Of a DNA stretch of 9,004 nt, positions 1 to 7,101 are shown piece after piece. Below the pieces are notes generated by a model. That model ran no database searches and was not told the DNA's origin. It was given only the letters and a program-made list of their open reading frames with translations. A program made the position numbers and the translations under genes. The stretch lies in assembly GCA_002440825.1 (NCBI GenBank), contig DJVH01000061.1, positions 1 through 9,004 on the forward strand, read 5' to 3'. Every line of letters begins with the position of its first letter. Position 1 is the first letter of the stretch. This stretch comes from Bacteriovoracaceae bacterium UBA6261 (GTDB taxonomy: Bacteria; Bdellovibrionota; Bacteriovoracia; Bacteriovoracales; Bacteriovoracaceae).

Positions 1-3000
1 ACCATGATGGAATTATAGTCGTCATGCTGGTCGAGGAATGTTTTAGCGTAGCGTTCGACTTCGTGACCCATGGTGACTGCAAAAGCACCGATAAAATCAT
101 TTTGAGATTTATCGGGTGAAATGTAATCGGCCAGGGAGTAGTAACAGATATTGTCGCCGATCTTTTCTTTTTGCTGACGCAGAAAGTGTAGAGTCGTGCC
201 GTTATCCAGATGAACATCATCGCCTTCCGCGTGGGCATTGAAAATACCGACAACGGCTTTCGGAGCAAATAGTTTATTTTCGACAATGCTCTTTAAAAGT
301 TTTTGAGCGTCGTTGAATAGCTTTTGAGCTTCTTGTCCGTAGGCTTCGTGATTAAGAATTTTGGGATAAACGCCCTTTAATTGCCAGGTCCAGAAAAAAG
401 GAGACCAGTCAATGAAAGGAACGACTTCTTCCAGCGATACGTTCAGGGTGAAAACACCGCTACGGGACGGTTTTGCAATCTCAGTTTCACTCCAGTTGGT
501 TTTAAATGATTGGGCTTTAGCTTCTTCGTAGCTGATCAGTTTTGACTGATCTTCCATATTGCTGGCATGACGTTCTCTAAGCCGTTTATAAAGTGAATTC
601 AATTCCGCCGTGTAAGCAGTTTTCTTTTCAGGATTTAAAAGATTGTTGCAGACTTCAATGACGAGAGATGCATCGCCAACCTGGGCCACTGCAGATTCAT
701 AATGAGGAGCAATTTTAATTGCTGTGTGGGCTTTTGAAGTGGTTGCCCCACCGATGAGAAGCGGTAGTTTAAAACCCTGGCGTTGCATTTCTTTTGCAAC
801 GTGGATCATTTCATCAAGGGAAGGAGTGATGAGTCCCGAAAGACCAACGATATCTGCTTTGTTAGCAATGGCCGCATCCAGAATTTTCTGACAGGAAACC
901 ATAACTCCCAGATCGATGACTTTGTAACCATTGCAGGCAAGAACGACTCCGACAATATTTTTTCCGATATCGTGTACATCGCCTTTAACAGTCGCGATAA
1001 CAAAAGTGCCCTGTTCGCGGAAATTGGCATTTTTCTTTTTCTCTTCTTCCATGAAAGGTTCAAGATAGGCGACGGCTTTTTTCATGACTCGAGCTGATTT
1101 GACGACTTGAGGAAGAAACATTTTTCCTTCGCCGAATAAATCGCCTACAACTTTCATTCCTTCCATGAGTGGACCTTCGATAACATTGAGAGGTCTTCCG
1201 TATTTCTGACGGGCTTCTTCTGTGTCAGCATCGATATAGGTATCGATCCCTTTAACTAATGAATGACTGATTCTTTCTTCAATTGAATGAGTTCGCCATT
1301 CCTCTGCAACTTTTTCTTCTTTTTTATTGGCGCTTTTTAATTTCTCAGCAAGCTCGAGAAGCTCCTCTGTTGCACCCGGATGTTTGTTTAAAACAACCGC
1401 TTCGCACTTGTCGCGAAGAACAGGATCAAGTTCATCATATACGCCGAGCATCCCGGCATTCACAATTCCCATATCAAGGCCCGCTTTGATGGCGTGATAA
1501 AGAAAGACGGAGTGAATGGCTTCGCGAACGATATTGTTTCCGCGAAACGAGAAAGAAAGATTGGAAACCCCACCGCTGGTTAAAGCGCCAGGGCAGACTT
1601 GTTTGATTTTACGGACGGCTTCGATGAAATTGACACCGTAGGAGTCGTGCTCTTCTATTCCGGTTGCAACAGTGAGGATGTTGGCATCAAAAATAATATC
1701 GCAGGGATCAAAATCAAGTTTTTGCAACAGCAGATCGTAAGCGCGCTTACAGATGCGCACTTTTTCATCTATCGTCGCTGCCTGGCCTTTTTCATCGAAG
1801 GCCATGATGACAACAGCTGCCCCATAGTGCTGAATGAGTTTTGCTTGTTCTAAAAAGTTTTCTTCACCTTCTTTAAGCGAAATGGAATTGACGATGGCCT
1901 TGCCCTGAATGCATTTCAAACCTGCTTCAAGGACTTCCCATTTCGACGAGTCGATCATAACCGGAACTTTGGAAATATCCGGTTCGCTGGCGACGAGATT
2001 CAGAAAATGGGTCATGCAGGCTTTGGAGTCGAGAAGACCTTCATCAAAATTGATATCGATGATGTTGGCGCCATTTTCCACCTGCTGTCTTGCGACCGAT
2101 AAACCTTCTTCGAAATTTCCAGCCTTAATCATTTTAGCAAAGAGAGGTGAGCCGGTGACATTGGTGCGTTCGCCGACCATATAGAAGGGCTTGTCTTTTT
2201 TATTGAAGATCGTGAGTGGCTCGAGCCCAGAAAGTCTAGTGGCACCTTCTATTGTCGGGCGAGTTCTTGGTTTGATGTCTTTGACTTTTTTGACGATGGC
2301 TTCAATGTGCGGAGGAGTTGTACCGCAGCAGCCGCCGAGAATATTGATGAAACCGCTGCTCGCAAATTCTGCGACAAACTGAGCTGTTTTTAAGGGGGTT
2401 TCATCGTAGCCAGTCGGCGAAAGGGGGTTAGGGAGACCGGCGTTGGGATAACAGCTGATGAAGCAATCAGCGATATTGGAAAGTTCTTCTATGTACGGCC
2501 GCATTTCTTTGGCGCCAAGGGCGCAGTTGATCCCCACTGAAAGTGGTTTAGCGTGACGGACAGAATTGTAGAACGCTTCAACGGTTTGCCCGGAGAGTGT
2601 TCGTCCACTAGCATCAGTGATTGTCACTGACAGCATAAGGGGGTATTTGGTCTGAGTTTCCTCTTCGTATTTTTTGATGGCGAAGATGCAGGCTTTTAAA
2701 TTGAGAGTGTCGAAAACGGTTTCAGGTAATAAAATATCTACGCCGCCTTCGATTAAGGCTTTCGTCTGCTCGTAATAATTTTCAACCAGTTCATCAAAAG
2801 TGACTGCTCTGAAAGCAGGATTGTTAACGTCGGGAGAAAGTGAAGCAGTTCTGTTTGTTGGCCCCAGTGCTCCGGCGACATAACATTTGCGCGACGGATT
2901 TTTCTGCATAAATTCTGCGCAGGCAACTTTCGCGAGCTTCGCTGCTTTGAAGTTCAGGTCGTACACAATATGCTCAAGATCGTAATCTTTTTGAGCGAGG

Positions 3001-3269
3001 CGTGTGCCGGAGAATGTATTTGTCTCAATGATGTCGGCACCAGCTTCAAGATACTGAGTGTGGATCGCTTTGATAACATCTGGTCTGGTGAACACCAGAA
3101 GATCATTGTTGCCCTTTAAATCCTTGGGGTGGGACTCAAAATATCCTTTGCGGAAATCTTCTTCTTTCAATTTATAAGTCTGAATCATGGTGCCCATGGC
3201 ACCGTCTAAAAAAAGAATTTTCTCAGAGAGCGTTTTCTCAAGCTCTAGCAGCGTGGAATGTTTTTTCAT
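1..3269 (-). CDS. metH: Cobalamin-dependent methionine synthase (5' 1089 codons; C-terminus beyond the left edge)
   Basis: This cytosolic enzyme transfers the methyl group of 5-methyltetrahydrofolate through cobalamin to homocysteine, giving methionine. The visible protein has all four expected modules in order. The homocysteine domain (about 1-340) carries DGAMGT at D22 and the zinc ligands C249 (GINCALG) and C314/C315 (GGCCGT). The pterin domain (about 355-650) carries GERTN at 366-370 and an IDINFDEG motif. The B12 cap and binding domain (about 660-895) carries DVHDIG with the cobalt-ligating H766 and an SGLITPSL motif. The reactivation (AdoMet) domain follows. The numbering tracks E. coli MetH (C247, C310, C311, H759; 1227 aa) closely. 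The reading frame is still open at the left edge, after DDYNSIM. By comparison about 140 residues are missing, including the RPAPGYP-type AdoMet motif. The ATG at 3269 lies 5 nt after the metF stop and has no clear Shine-Dalgarno sequence, so translation is probably coupled. Key residues are intact and no frameshift is seen. Confidence 0.98.
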   Translation of the reverse strand, partial: MKKHSTLLELEKTLSEKILFLDGAMGTMIQTYKLKEEDFRKGYFESHPKDLKGNNDLLVFTRPDVIKAIHTQYLEAGADIIETNTFSGTRLAQKDYDLEHIVYDLNFKAAKLAKVACAEFMQKNPSRKCYVAGALGPTNRTASLSPDVNNPAFRAVTFDELVENYYEQTKALIEGGVDILLPETVFDTLNLKACIFAIKKYEEETQTKYPLMLSVTITDASGRTLSGQTVEAFYNSVRHAKPLSVGINCALGAKEMRPYIEELSNIADCFISCYPNAGLPNPLSPTGYDETPLKTAQFVAEFASSGFINILGGCCGTTPPHIEAIVKKVKDIKPRTRPTIEGATRLSGLEPLTIFNKKDKPFYMVGERTNVTGSPLFAKMIKAGNFEEGLSVARQQVENGANIIDINFDEGLLDSKACMTHFLNLVASEPDISKVPVMIDSSKWEVLEAGLKCIQGKAIVNSISLKEGEENFLEQAKLIQHYGAAVVIMAFDEKGQAATIDEKVRICKRAYDLLLQKLDFDPCDIIFDANILTVATGIEEHDSYGVNFIEAVRKIKQVCPGALTSGGVSNLSFSFRGNNIVREAIHSVFLYHAIKAGLDMGIVNAGMLGVYDELDPVLRDKCEAVVLNKHPGATEELLELAEKLKSANKKEEKVAEEWRTHSIEERISHSLVKGIDTYIDADTEEARQKYGRPLNVIEGPLMEGMKVVGDLFGEGKMFLPQVVKSARVMKKAVAYLEPFMEEEKKKNANFREQGTFVIATVKGDVHDIGKNIVGVVLACNGYKVIDLGVMVSCQKILDAAIANKADIVGLSGLITPSLDEMIHVAKEMQRQGFKLPLLIGGATTSKAHTAIKIAPHYESAVAQVGDASLVIEVCNNLLNPEKKTAYTAELNSLYKRLRERHASNMEDQSKLISYEEAKAQSFKTNWSETEIAKPSRSGVFTLNVSLEEVVPFIDWSPFFWTWQLKGVYPKILNHEAYGQEAQKLFNDAQKLLKSIVENKLFAPKAVVGIFNAHAEGDDVHLDNGTTLHFLRQQKEKIGDNICYYSLADYISPDKSQNDFIGAFAVTMGHEVERYAKTFLDQHDDYNSIM

Positions 3270-3274
3270 ATGGA

Positions 3275-4222
3275 TTACTTTTGAAAAGTTTTAACAATAT
3301 CTACAATCGTACTGGTGTCATTCATAATATAGAAATGAACACAAGGAGCGCCTCCTTCCAGAAGACCTCTGACCTGATTAGCGGCCCACTCTTTTCCGAT
3401 CGCGCCGACATTTTTCGGATCGTTGGTGACCGCCTCGACCAGTTCATCCGGAAAATCAATGTAAAAGTTTTTTGGAATGCTGTTGAGTTGTGTAGCGTTC
3501 TTTAAAACTTTAATTCCGGGAATGATGGGAACAGTGATGCCGGCTTCACGGGCGGCGTTCACAAAATCAAAATAGTGTTGATTGTTGAAAAACATCTGAG
3601 TGACAACGTAATCAGCACCGGCGTCGACTTTTTTCTTTAAATTTAAAATATCCAGTTTTAAGTTCGGTGCCTCAAAATGTTTTTCCGGATAGCCGGCGAC
3701 ACCGACACAAAAATCAAATTTCGAACAACCTTCAAGAGGATCCAGGAAAATTCCGTTATTGAGGCCCTTGATCTGCTCAACCAGATCCGAAGCGTAGTAA
3801 TTCATGCGGCGGTCTTTAGAAATTTCTTTTTTATAATTAGGACCATCACCTCTCAGCGCCAGGACGTTGTGAATGCCCAGAAAGTTCAGCTCCAGAAGAG
3901 CATCTTCCGTTTCTTCTTTTGAAAAACCCAGGCAAAGCAGGTGGACAACTGTGTCAATGCGAAAGCGATTTTGAATGATTCCGCAAATGCCGATCGTTCC
4001 CGGACGTTTTTTGTAAATTTTCCGTTCAATAGTCCCGTCTTCTTTTTCATTGTAGTAAGCAGAGGAAGAATGTGCAGTTACATCGATCCATGCCGGATTG
4101 ATCGGATTTAACGCTTCGACAATGTCGATGATTTCCTGAACGGATCTTCCGCGAGGAGGAGGAACAATTTCAAAACTAAAAAGCGGATTCTTGGCGCGAT
4201 TTAAATGCTCAATGACTTTCAT
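3275..4222 (-). CDS. metF: 5,10-methylenetetrahydrofolate reductase
   Basis: This FAD enzyme reduces 5,10-methylene-tetrahydrofolate to 5-methyl-tetrahydrofolate, the methyl donor used by the methionine synthase encoded immediately downstream. The 315-residue product is normal in length for bacterial MetF (about 290-320 aa) and should form the family TIM barrel. Visible family motifs are FEIVPPPRG with the catalytic-type glutamate E18, WIDVTAHSS at 45-53, LRGD at 123-126 (the aspartate acts near the flavin in characterised homologues), GVAGYPEKH at 174-182, a VVTQMFF segment with Q209, and PGIKVL at 235-240. The start is the ATG at 4222, because an in-frame TGA lies four codons upstream. No strong Shine-Dalgarno is visible (GAATCGAAAAT precedes the ATG). 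A possible extended -10 about 60 bp upstream could drive the metF-metH operon. I see no long leader that could hold a SAM or cobalamin riboswitch. Confidence 0.97.
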   Translation of the reverse strand: MKVIEHLNRAKNPLFSFEIVPPPRGRSVQEIIDIVEALNPINPAWIDVTAHSSSAYYNEKEDGTIERKIYKKRPGTIGICGIIQNRFRIDTVVHLLCLGFSKEETEDALLELNFLGIHNVLALRGDGPNYKKEISKDRRMNYYASDLVEQIKGLNNGIFLDPLEGCSKFDFCVGVAGYPEKHFEAPNLKLDILNLKKKVDAGADYVVTQMFFNNQHYFDFVNAAREAGITVPIIPGIKVLKNATQLNSIPKNFYIDFPDELVEAVTNDPKNVGAIGKEWAANQVRGLLEGGAPCVHFYIMNDTSTIVDIVKTFQK

Positions 4223-4261
4223 ATTTTCGATTCAATTTTAAGGGTGACTTATTAGTCTCTC

Positions 4262-4272
4262 ATTGTAACAAT
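4262..4272. promoter_or_regulatory. Perfect 11-bp palindrome in the metF/epimerase divergent region
   Basis: The sequence ATTGT-A-ACAAT is a perfect inverted repeat with 5-bp arms around one central base. It sits between two divergent genes, 40 bp from the metF start and 42 bp from the epimerase-like start. The size and position suit a small repressor half-site pair, but I do not recognise a regulator. AT-rich palindromes of this length also occur by chance. Confidence 0.3.
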
Positions 4273-4275
4273 TAT

Positions 4276-4290
4276 TGGTGAATCATACCA
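4276..4290. promoter_or_regulatory. TGGT-N7-ACCA inverted repeat, possible operator
   Basis: TGGT and ACCA form 4-bp arms around GAATCAT. The element begins three bases after the neighbouring ATTGTAACAAT palindrome and covers the possible minus-strand extended -10, so a protein bound here could block metF-metH transcription. It does not match the MetJ box (AGACGTCT) or a full MetR consensus (TGAA-N5-TTCA). The operator role is inferred from position only. Confidence 0.25.
4282..4290 (-). promoter_or_regulatory. Possible extended -10 element for metF-metH
   Basis: On the minus strand this reads TGGTATGAT, a TGn extended -10 with hexamer TATGAT, one mismatch from TATAAT. It would place the transcript start near 4275 and give a leader of about 50 nt before metF. 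No good -35 hexamer is seen at the usual spacing, which is tolerated for extended -10 promoters under sigma-70-type rules. Confidence 0.4.
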
Positions 4291-4301
4291 GATTTTCTAT
4301 T

Positions 4302-4305
4302 GGAG
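4302..4305 (+). promoter_or_regulatory. Ribosome binding site GGAG that sets the epimerase-like start
   Basis: GGAG lies 9 nt before the ATG at 4315. An in-frame TTG at 4300 overlaps this site and could not use it, so the ATG at 4315 is the better start. Confidence 0.65.
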
Positions 4306-4314
4306 AATTTGCTT

Positions 4315-5181
4315 ATGTCTGATTGGTACCAGATTGAAAATAGCTATTATACGGTTCAGCTGACTTCTACAGGCGCTGAGATGAAGAGATTGTTCTCGAA
4401 ACCGTGGAATCGGGAGCTCTTATGGAATCCGCAGGATGAAAACGCCAAGAAGCTTTGGAATCGCTCGGCTCCTGTGCTTTTCCCTATCGTGGGAAAGTTG
4501 AAAGAGGATTCCTATCAATGGGGCGGAAAATCGTACCAATTAAATCAACATGGTTTTGCCCGCGATATGGAATTCAATTGCATTGAGTGTGGCGCGAGTG
4601 AAGCAACTTTCCGCCTCGAAGCTACCAAAGACACTTATTCCCATTATCCTTTTCTATTCCAACTTGATGTCATTTACTCTCTTGATGGAAAGCGTTTAAA
4701 CATAATTTACGCTGTTAAAAATATGGATCGCCAGGATATTTATTTCTCCATTGGGGCACACCCTGGTTTTGCGACAGCGCAATTAGAAGATTACGAGGTT
4801 CATTTTGAAAAGAAAGAACGTGGATTTTTTCAATTGCAGAATGGATTGGTGAATTGGAAAAACTTAACAGCTTTTCCTGAGACTGTTGTGCTTCCTACTA
4901 AAGAAACTTTTGCCAACGATGCGCTGATTTTAAAAGACGTGAAGTCGCGTTTTATTGATCTGGTGAATAAGCGTCGTCATGAGACGATTCGGGTGCACGG
5001 GACGAATACGCCTTATCTTGGGATTTGGGGGAAGGAGTCTGTGCCGTTTATTTGTATTGAGCCCTGGTATGGGGTTGGGGATGATTTGCTTACGGATCAG
5101 AAGCTGGAGAGTAAGATCGGGATTCAGGTTTTGGGTGAGGGGGGGACGTTTCGGTTTGCTTATGGGGTGGAGATTCTTTAA
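4315..5181 (+). CDS. Aldose 1-epimerase family protein (LacX-like)
   Basis: The 288-residue product belongs to the aldose 1-epimerase (mutarotase, galactose mutarotase-like) fold, most like the LacX-type branch. Enzymes of this fold interconvert alpha and beta anomers of free or phosphorylated hexoses. The motifs visible are WNRSAPVLFPIVG with R50, NQHGFAR with H79, IGAHPGF with H149 and IEPWYG with E249. By analogy with characterised mutarotases, the two histidines would be the substrate-binding and acid residues and the glutamate the base. No signal peptide is present, so it should be cytosolic. The start is the ATG at 4315, preceded by GGAG. The stop overlaps the start of the next gene (TAATG), with a GGTGGAG Shine-Dalgarno inside the last codons, so the two are very likely translated together. 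The final ~190 bp are strikingly G-rich on the coding strand compared with the rest of the gene. The true sugar substrate cannot be told from sequence. Confidence 0.87.
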   Translation: MSDWYQIENSYYTVQLTSTGAEMKRLFSKPWNRELLWNPQDENAKKLWNRSAPVLFPIVGKLKEDSYQWGGKSYQLNQHGFARDMEFNCIECGASEATFRLEATKDTYSHYPFLFQLDVIYSLDGKRLNIIYAVKNMDRQDIYFSIGAHPGFATAQLEDYEVHFEKKERGFFQLQNGLVNWKNLTAFPETVVLPTKETFANDALILKDVKSRFIDLVNKRRHETIRVHGTNTPYLGIWGKESVPFICIEPWYGVGDDLLTDQKLESKIGIQVLGEGGTFRFAYGVEIL

Positions 5182-5882
5182 TGTCGCAATTCTTAATTCC
5201 ATTCAAATCCCGAGGGGAATCAGCCTCAAGTACAGACAACTTCCTCTGGCGTGAGAAGAATATCTTTGTCATGGACAACCACCGCCTGGCCCTTTGGTGT
5301 TGGTTTCAGGTAATGAAAAAAGGTCAGAGGTATAACCTCTTTCATATAGATGCTCATCCGGATATGAGCGAATCCGCATTGAAATTTTTTTCGCATGATT
5401 TAGCTTCTATGAGTCTGGAAGATTATCGAAATGCCTGGCAGTCGGATATTAATATGCCTCTGTTTCGCTGGGATAATTATATCGAAATTTTTTTGCAAAA
5501 GTACCCTGCCCAAGTAGGACACACCATTTCTGCGACCCATCATCTTGGTTCTGGCAAAGGGTTGCGAGAAGAAGTGAAACCATACGATTTGCCGAAGAGA
5601 ATGAACGAAATTTTTGGCGGTGAAAAATTCGTCAATGAACTTCCCTGGATTTTTAATCTGGATCTGGATTATTTTTTTTCTGCCGCCCCTGAGAAAATTG
5701 AGCTTTTCAGCGAGAGCTACATTCAATCACTAGGCGATTCTATTAAGCTTGGACTTGATAACGGGATGATTGAAATGCTGACTGTTTCGCTTAGCCCTGA
5801 ATGTTGTGGCTCATGGAAGAATGCGGAGCTAATGCTGGCGAAATTTGCGAAAAGTTTAGATTTATCGCTGAAGTTAGCTTAA
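5181..5882 (+). CDS. UPF0489 family protein, arginase-like metal hydrolase
   Basis: The 233-residue product fits the UPF0489 family, whose members share the ureohydrolase (arginase) fold. It shows a full candidate binuclear manganese site in the order seen in arginases: MDNH with H34, HIDAHPD with D57, H59 and D61, NLDLDYF with D161 and D163, and a late glutamate, E207, in SPECCGSW. Some bacterial members are, as I recall, peptide arginases that turn arginine into ornithine in ribosomally made peptides, while the human member C5orf22 has no settled function. No small precursor peptide or peptide-modifying gene is visible nearby, so that role is not supported here. The ATG at 5181 shares one base with the upstream stop (TAATG) and has GGAG at 5169-5172, which fixes the start and implies coupling to the epimerase-like gene. 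No signal peptide or membrane segment is seen. Family assignment is good; the reaction is unknown. Confidence 0.85.
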   Translation: MSQFLIPFKSRGESASSTDNFLWREKNIFVMDNHRLALWCWFQVMKKGQRYNLFHIDAHPDMSESALKFFSHDLASMSLEDYRNAWQSDINMPLFRWDNYIEIFLQKYPAQVGHTISATHHLGSGKGLREEVKPYDLPKRMNEIFGGEKFVNELPWIFNLDLDYFFSAAPEKIELFSESYIQSLGDSIKLGLDNGMIEMLTVSLSPECCGSWKNAELMLAKFAKSLDLSLKLA

Positions 5883-5910
5883 AATTTTTCAAACTCAAAT
5901 CAGGTACGAA

Positions 5911-7101
5911 ATGGATATCAAAAAAATTCACTGGCTGACTTATGCCTCATTAATGTCTTTGGCCCTGGGCCTTTTTACATCGATCACATTTTCAGCACTA
6001 CATCACATTTTTCTGGTGATTCCTTGTTTGTATTTTCTTAATAAGACTGATTTTAAGAAATGGCCGAAGAGTGCTTGGGCCTTGCTTGGATTGGTTGTTG
6101 TGATTTTTCTTTCGGTGATTGTGAATCATGACATTATGAAGGAGGGGTTTGCTCCTCTGACCAGAACGAAATATTATATTCTGGCAGTGCTGGGCATTGC
6201 TCCGGTTTCTGCTTATTTTCAAAGTCTAACTGAAGAAGAAAAAACAAAGCGAATTTCCTGGTTGCTGTATGCTTTGTTGATCACAACGACGCTTGCGAGC
6301 TTGTCAGGAATGGGCGCATTGTTTTTTGGTTACAATGTTTTGAAGTTTAAAGCTGGCTTCGTTGATAGAAATGGTGGTCTGTTCGGCATGCTCATGAATT
6401 ACGCTCAGAACATGGCCTTCTTCATGACATTCGTGACAGGGCTGATTATTTATCGCAATGAGATTAAGAAATATATTAATTTGAATTTCCTGTATGTCGC
6501 CTGGATTGTGAACTTAATTGGGCTTTATACGAGCTATACTCGTGGGGCTTGGTTGGCATTTGCGGTTTCGGTGCCTTTCTTTTTTATTCGTAAGCATTTG
6601 AAAGGGTTTTTGGTTAGTTTTGTTTTGTTAGCAGTTTTGGGAGCTGGGGCTTATTTTGTTGCCGGGAAGTCAGTGATAAGACCGGATTCTGATAGAGAAA
6701 GAATTAGTCAGTGGAAGGCGGCTTATTATGCTTTTACTGAGAAACCTGTTTTGGGCTATGGCTATATGAATTTTGAGCCTCATTGTTATGAAATCAAATA
6801 TCGATATAACATTGAAAAACAAAAATTTTGCGGACATGCTCATAATAATTTTTTGGAGATTCTTTCAACTACGGGCGGCTTAGGTCTTTTATTCTTTATT
6901 GGCTGGCTGTCATGCTGGATTTATGAAACTTATAAAAAAGATGATTTAAAGGCTAAGTTGAGTTTTCCAATGATTGCCGTGTTTGTGGTTGGAGGACTCA
7001 CTCAATCAACATTTACGATCGGAGCAAGTTTAATTTTAATAACACCGATGTATCTTTTAATGAATATAAAATTGAACGGTGAATTTACTTCCAAATCTTA
7101 A
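5911..7101 (+). CDS. O-antigen ligase/polymerase family membrane protein (Wzy_C domain)
   Basis: This 396-residue inner-membrane protein has about 11-12 hydrophobic segments and one large soluble loop (about 251-318), presumably periplasmic. That is the layout of the O-antigen ligase (WaaL), O-antigen polymerase (Wzy) and related glycan polymerase superfamily. Family motifs are YTRGAWLA with R211 just before a membrane segment, a loop RERISQW with R264, LGYGYMNF at 281-288, and GHAHNNFLEIL with H309 and H311, where ligases carry a conserved catalytic-type histidine. The protein would join undecaprenyl-linked glycans to lipid A core, or polymerise them. Ligase and polymerase cannot be separated by sequence alone. 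The ATG at 5911 has a weak AGG 6 nt upstream and follows the UPF0489 gene by 28 bp with no terminator, so co-transcription is likely. The 3' end overlaps the converging phosphoesterase gene by 17 bp. Confidence 0.87.
   Translation: MDIKKIHWLTYASLMSLALGLFTSITFSALHHIFLVIPCLYFLNKTDFKKWPKSAWALLGLVVVIFLSVIVNHDIMKEGFAPLTRTKYYILAVLGIAPVSAYFQSLTEEEKTKRISWLLYALLITTTLASLSGMGALFFGYNVLKFKAGFVDRNGGLFGMLMNYAQNMAFFMTFVTGLIIYRNEIKKYINLNFLYVAWIVNLIGLYTSYTRGAWLAFAVSVPFFFIRKHLKGFLVSFVLLAVLGAGAYFVAGKSVIRPDSDRERISQWKAAYYAFTEKPVLGYGYMNFEPHCYEIKYRYNIEKQKFCGHAHNNFLEILSTTGGLGLLFFIGWLSCWIYETYKKDDLKAKLSFPMIAVFVVGGLTQSTFTIGASLILITPMYLLMNIKLNGEFTSKS

Noticed and set aside
783..2382. Several plus-strand open frames of 60-105 codons opposite metH
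   Set aside because: They lie fully antisense to a continuous, motif-rich metH frame and resemble no protein family.
4223..4275. SAM or cobalamin riboswitch ahead of metF
   Set aside because: The leader is only about 50 nt and shows no matching conserved core or long paired helices.
4300..4314. TTG start giving five extra residues on the epimerase-like protein
   Set aside because: The GGAG ribosome site would lie inside the coding sequence; it is well spaced for the ATG at 4315.
5018..5080. Possible G-quadruplex
   Set aside because: The G tracts are separated by loops of roughly 40 nt, so no canonical four-tract motif is present.
4930..5278. Open frames on both strands near the epimerase/UPF0489 junction
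   Set aside because: They arise from the G-rich composition there and overlap two well-supported genes; their translations are low-complexity (R/G/P rich).
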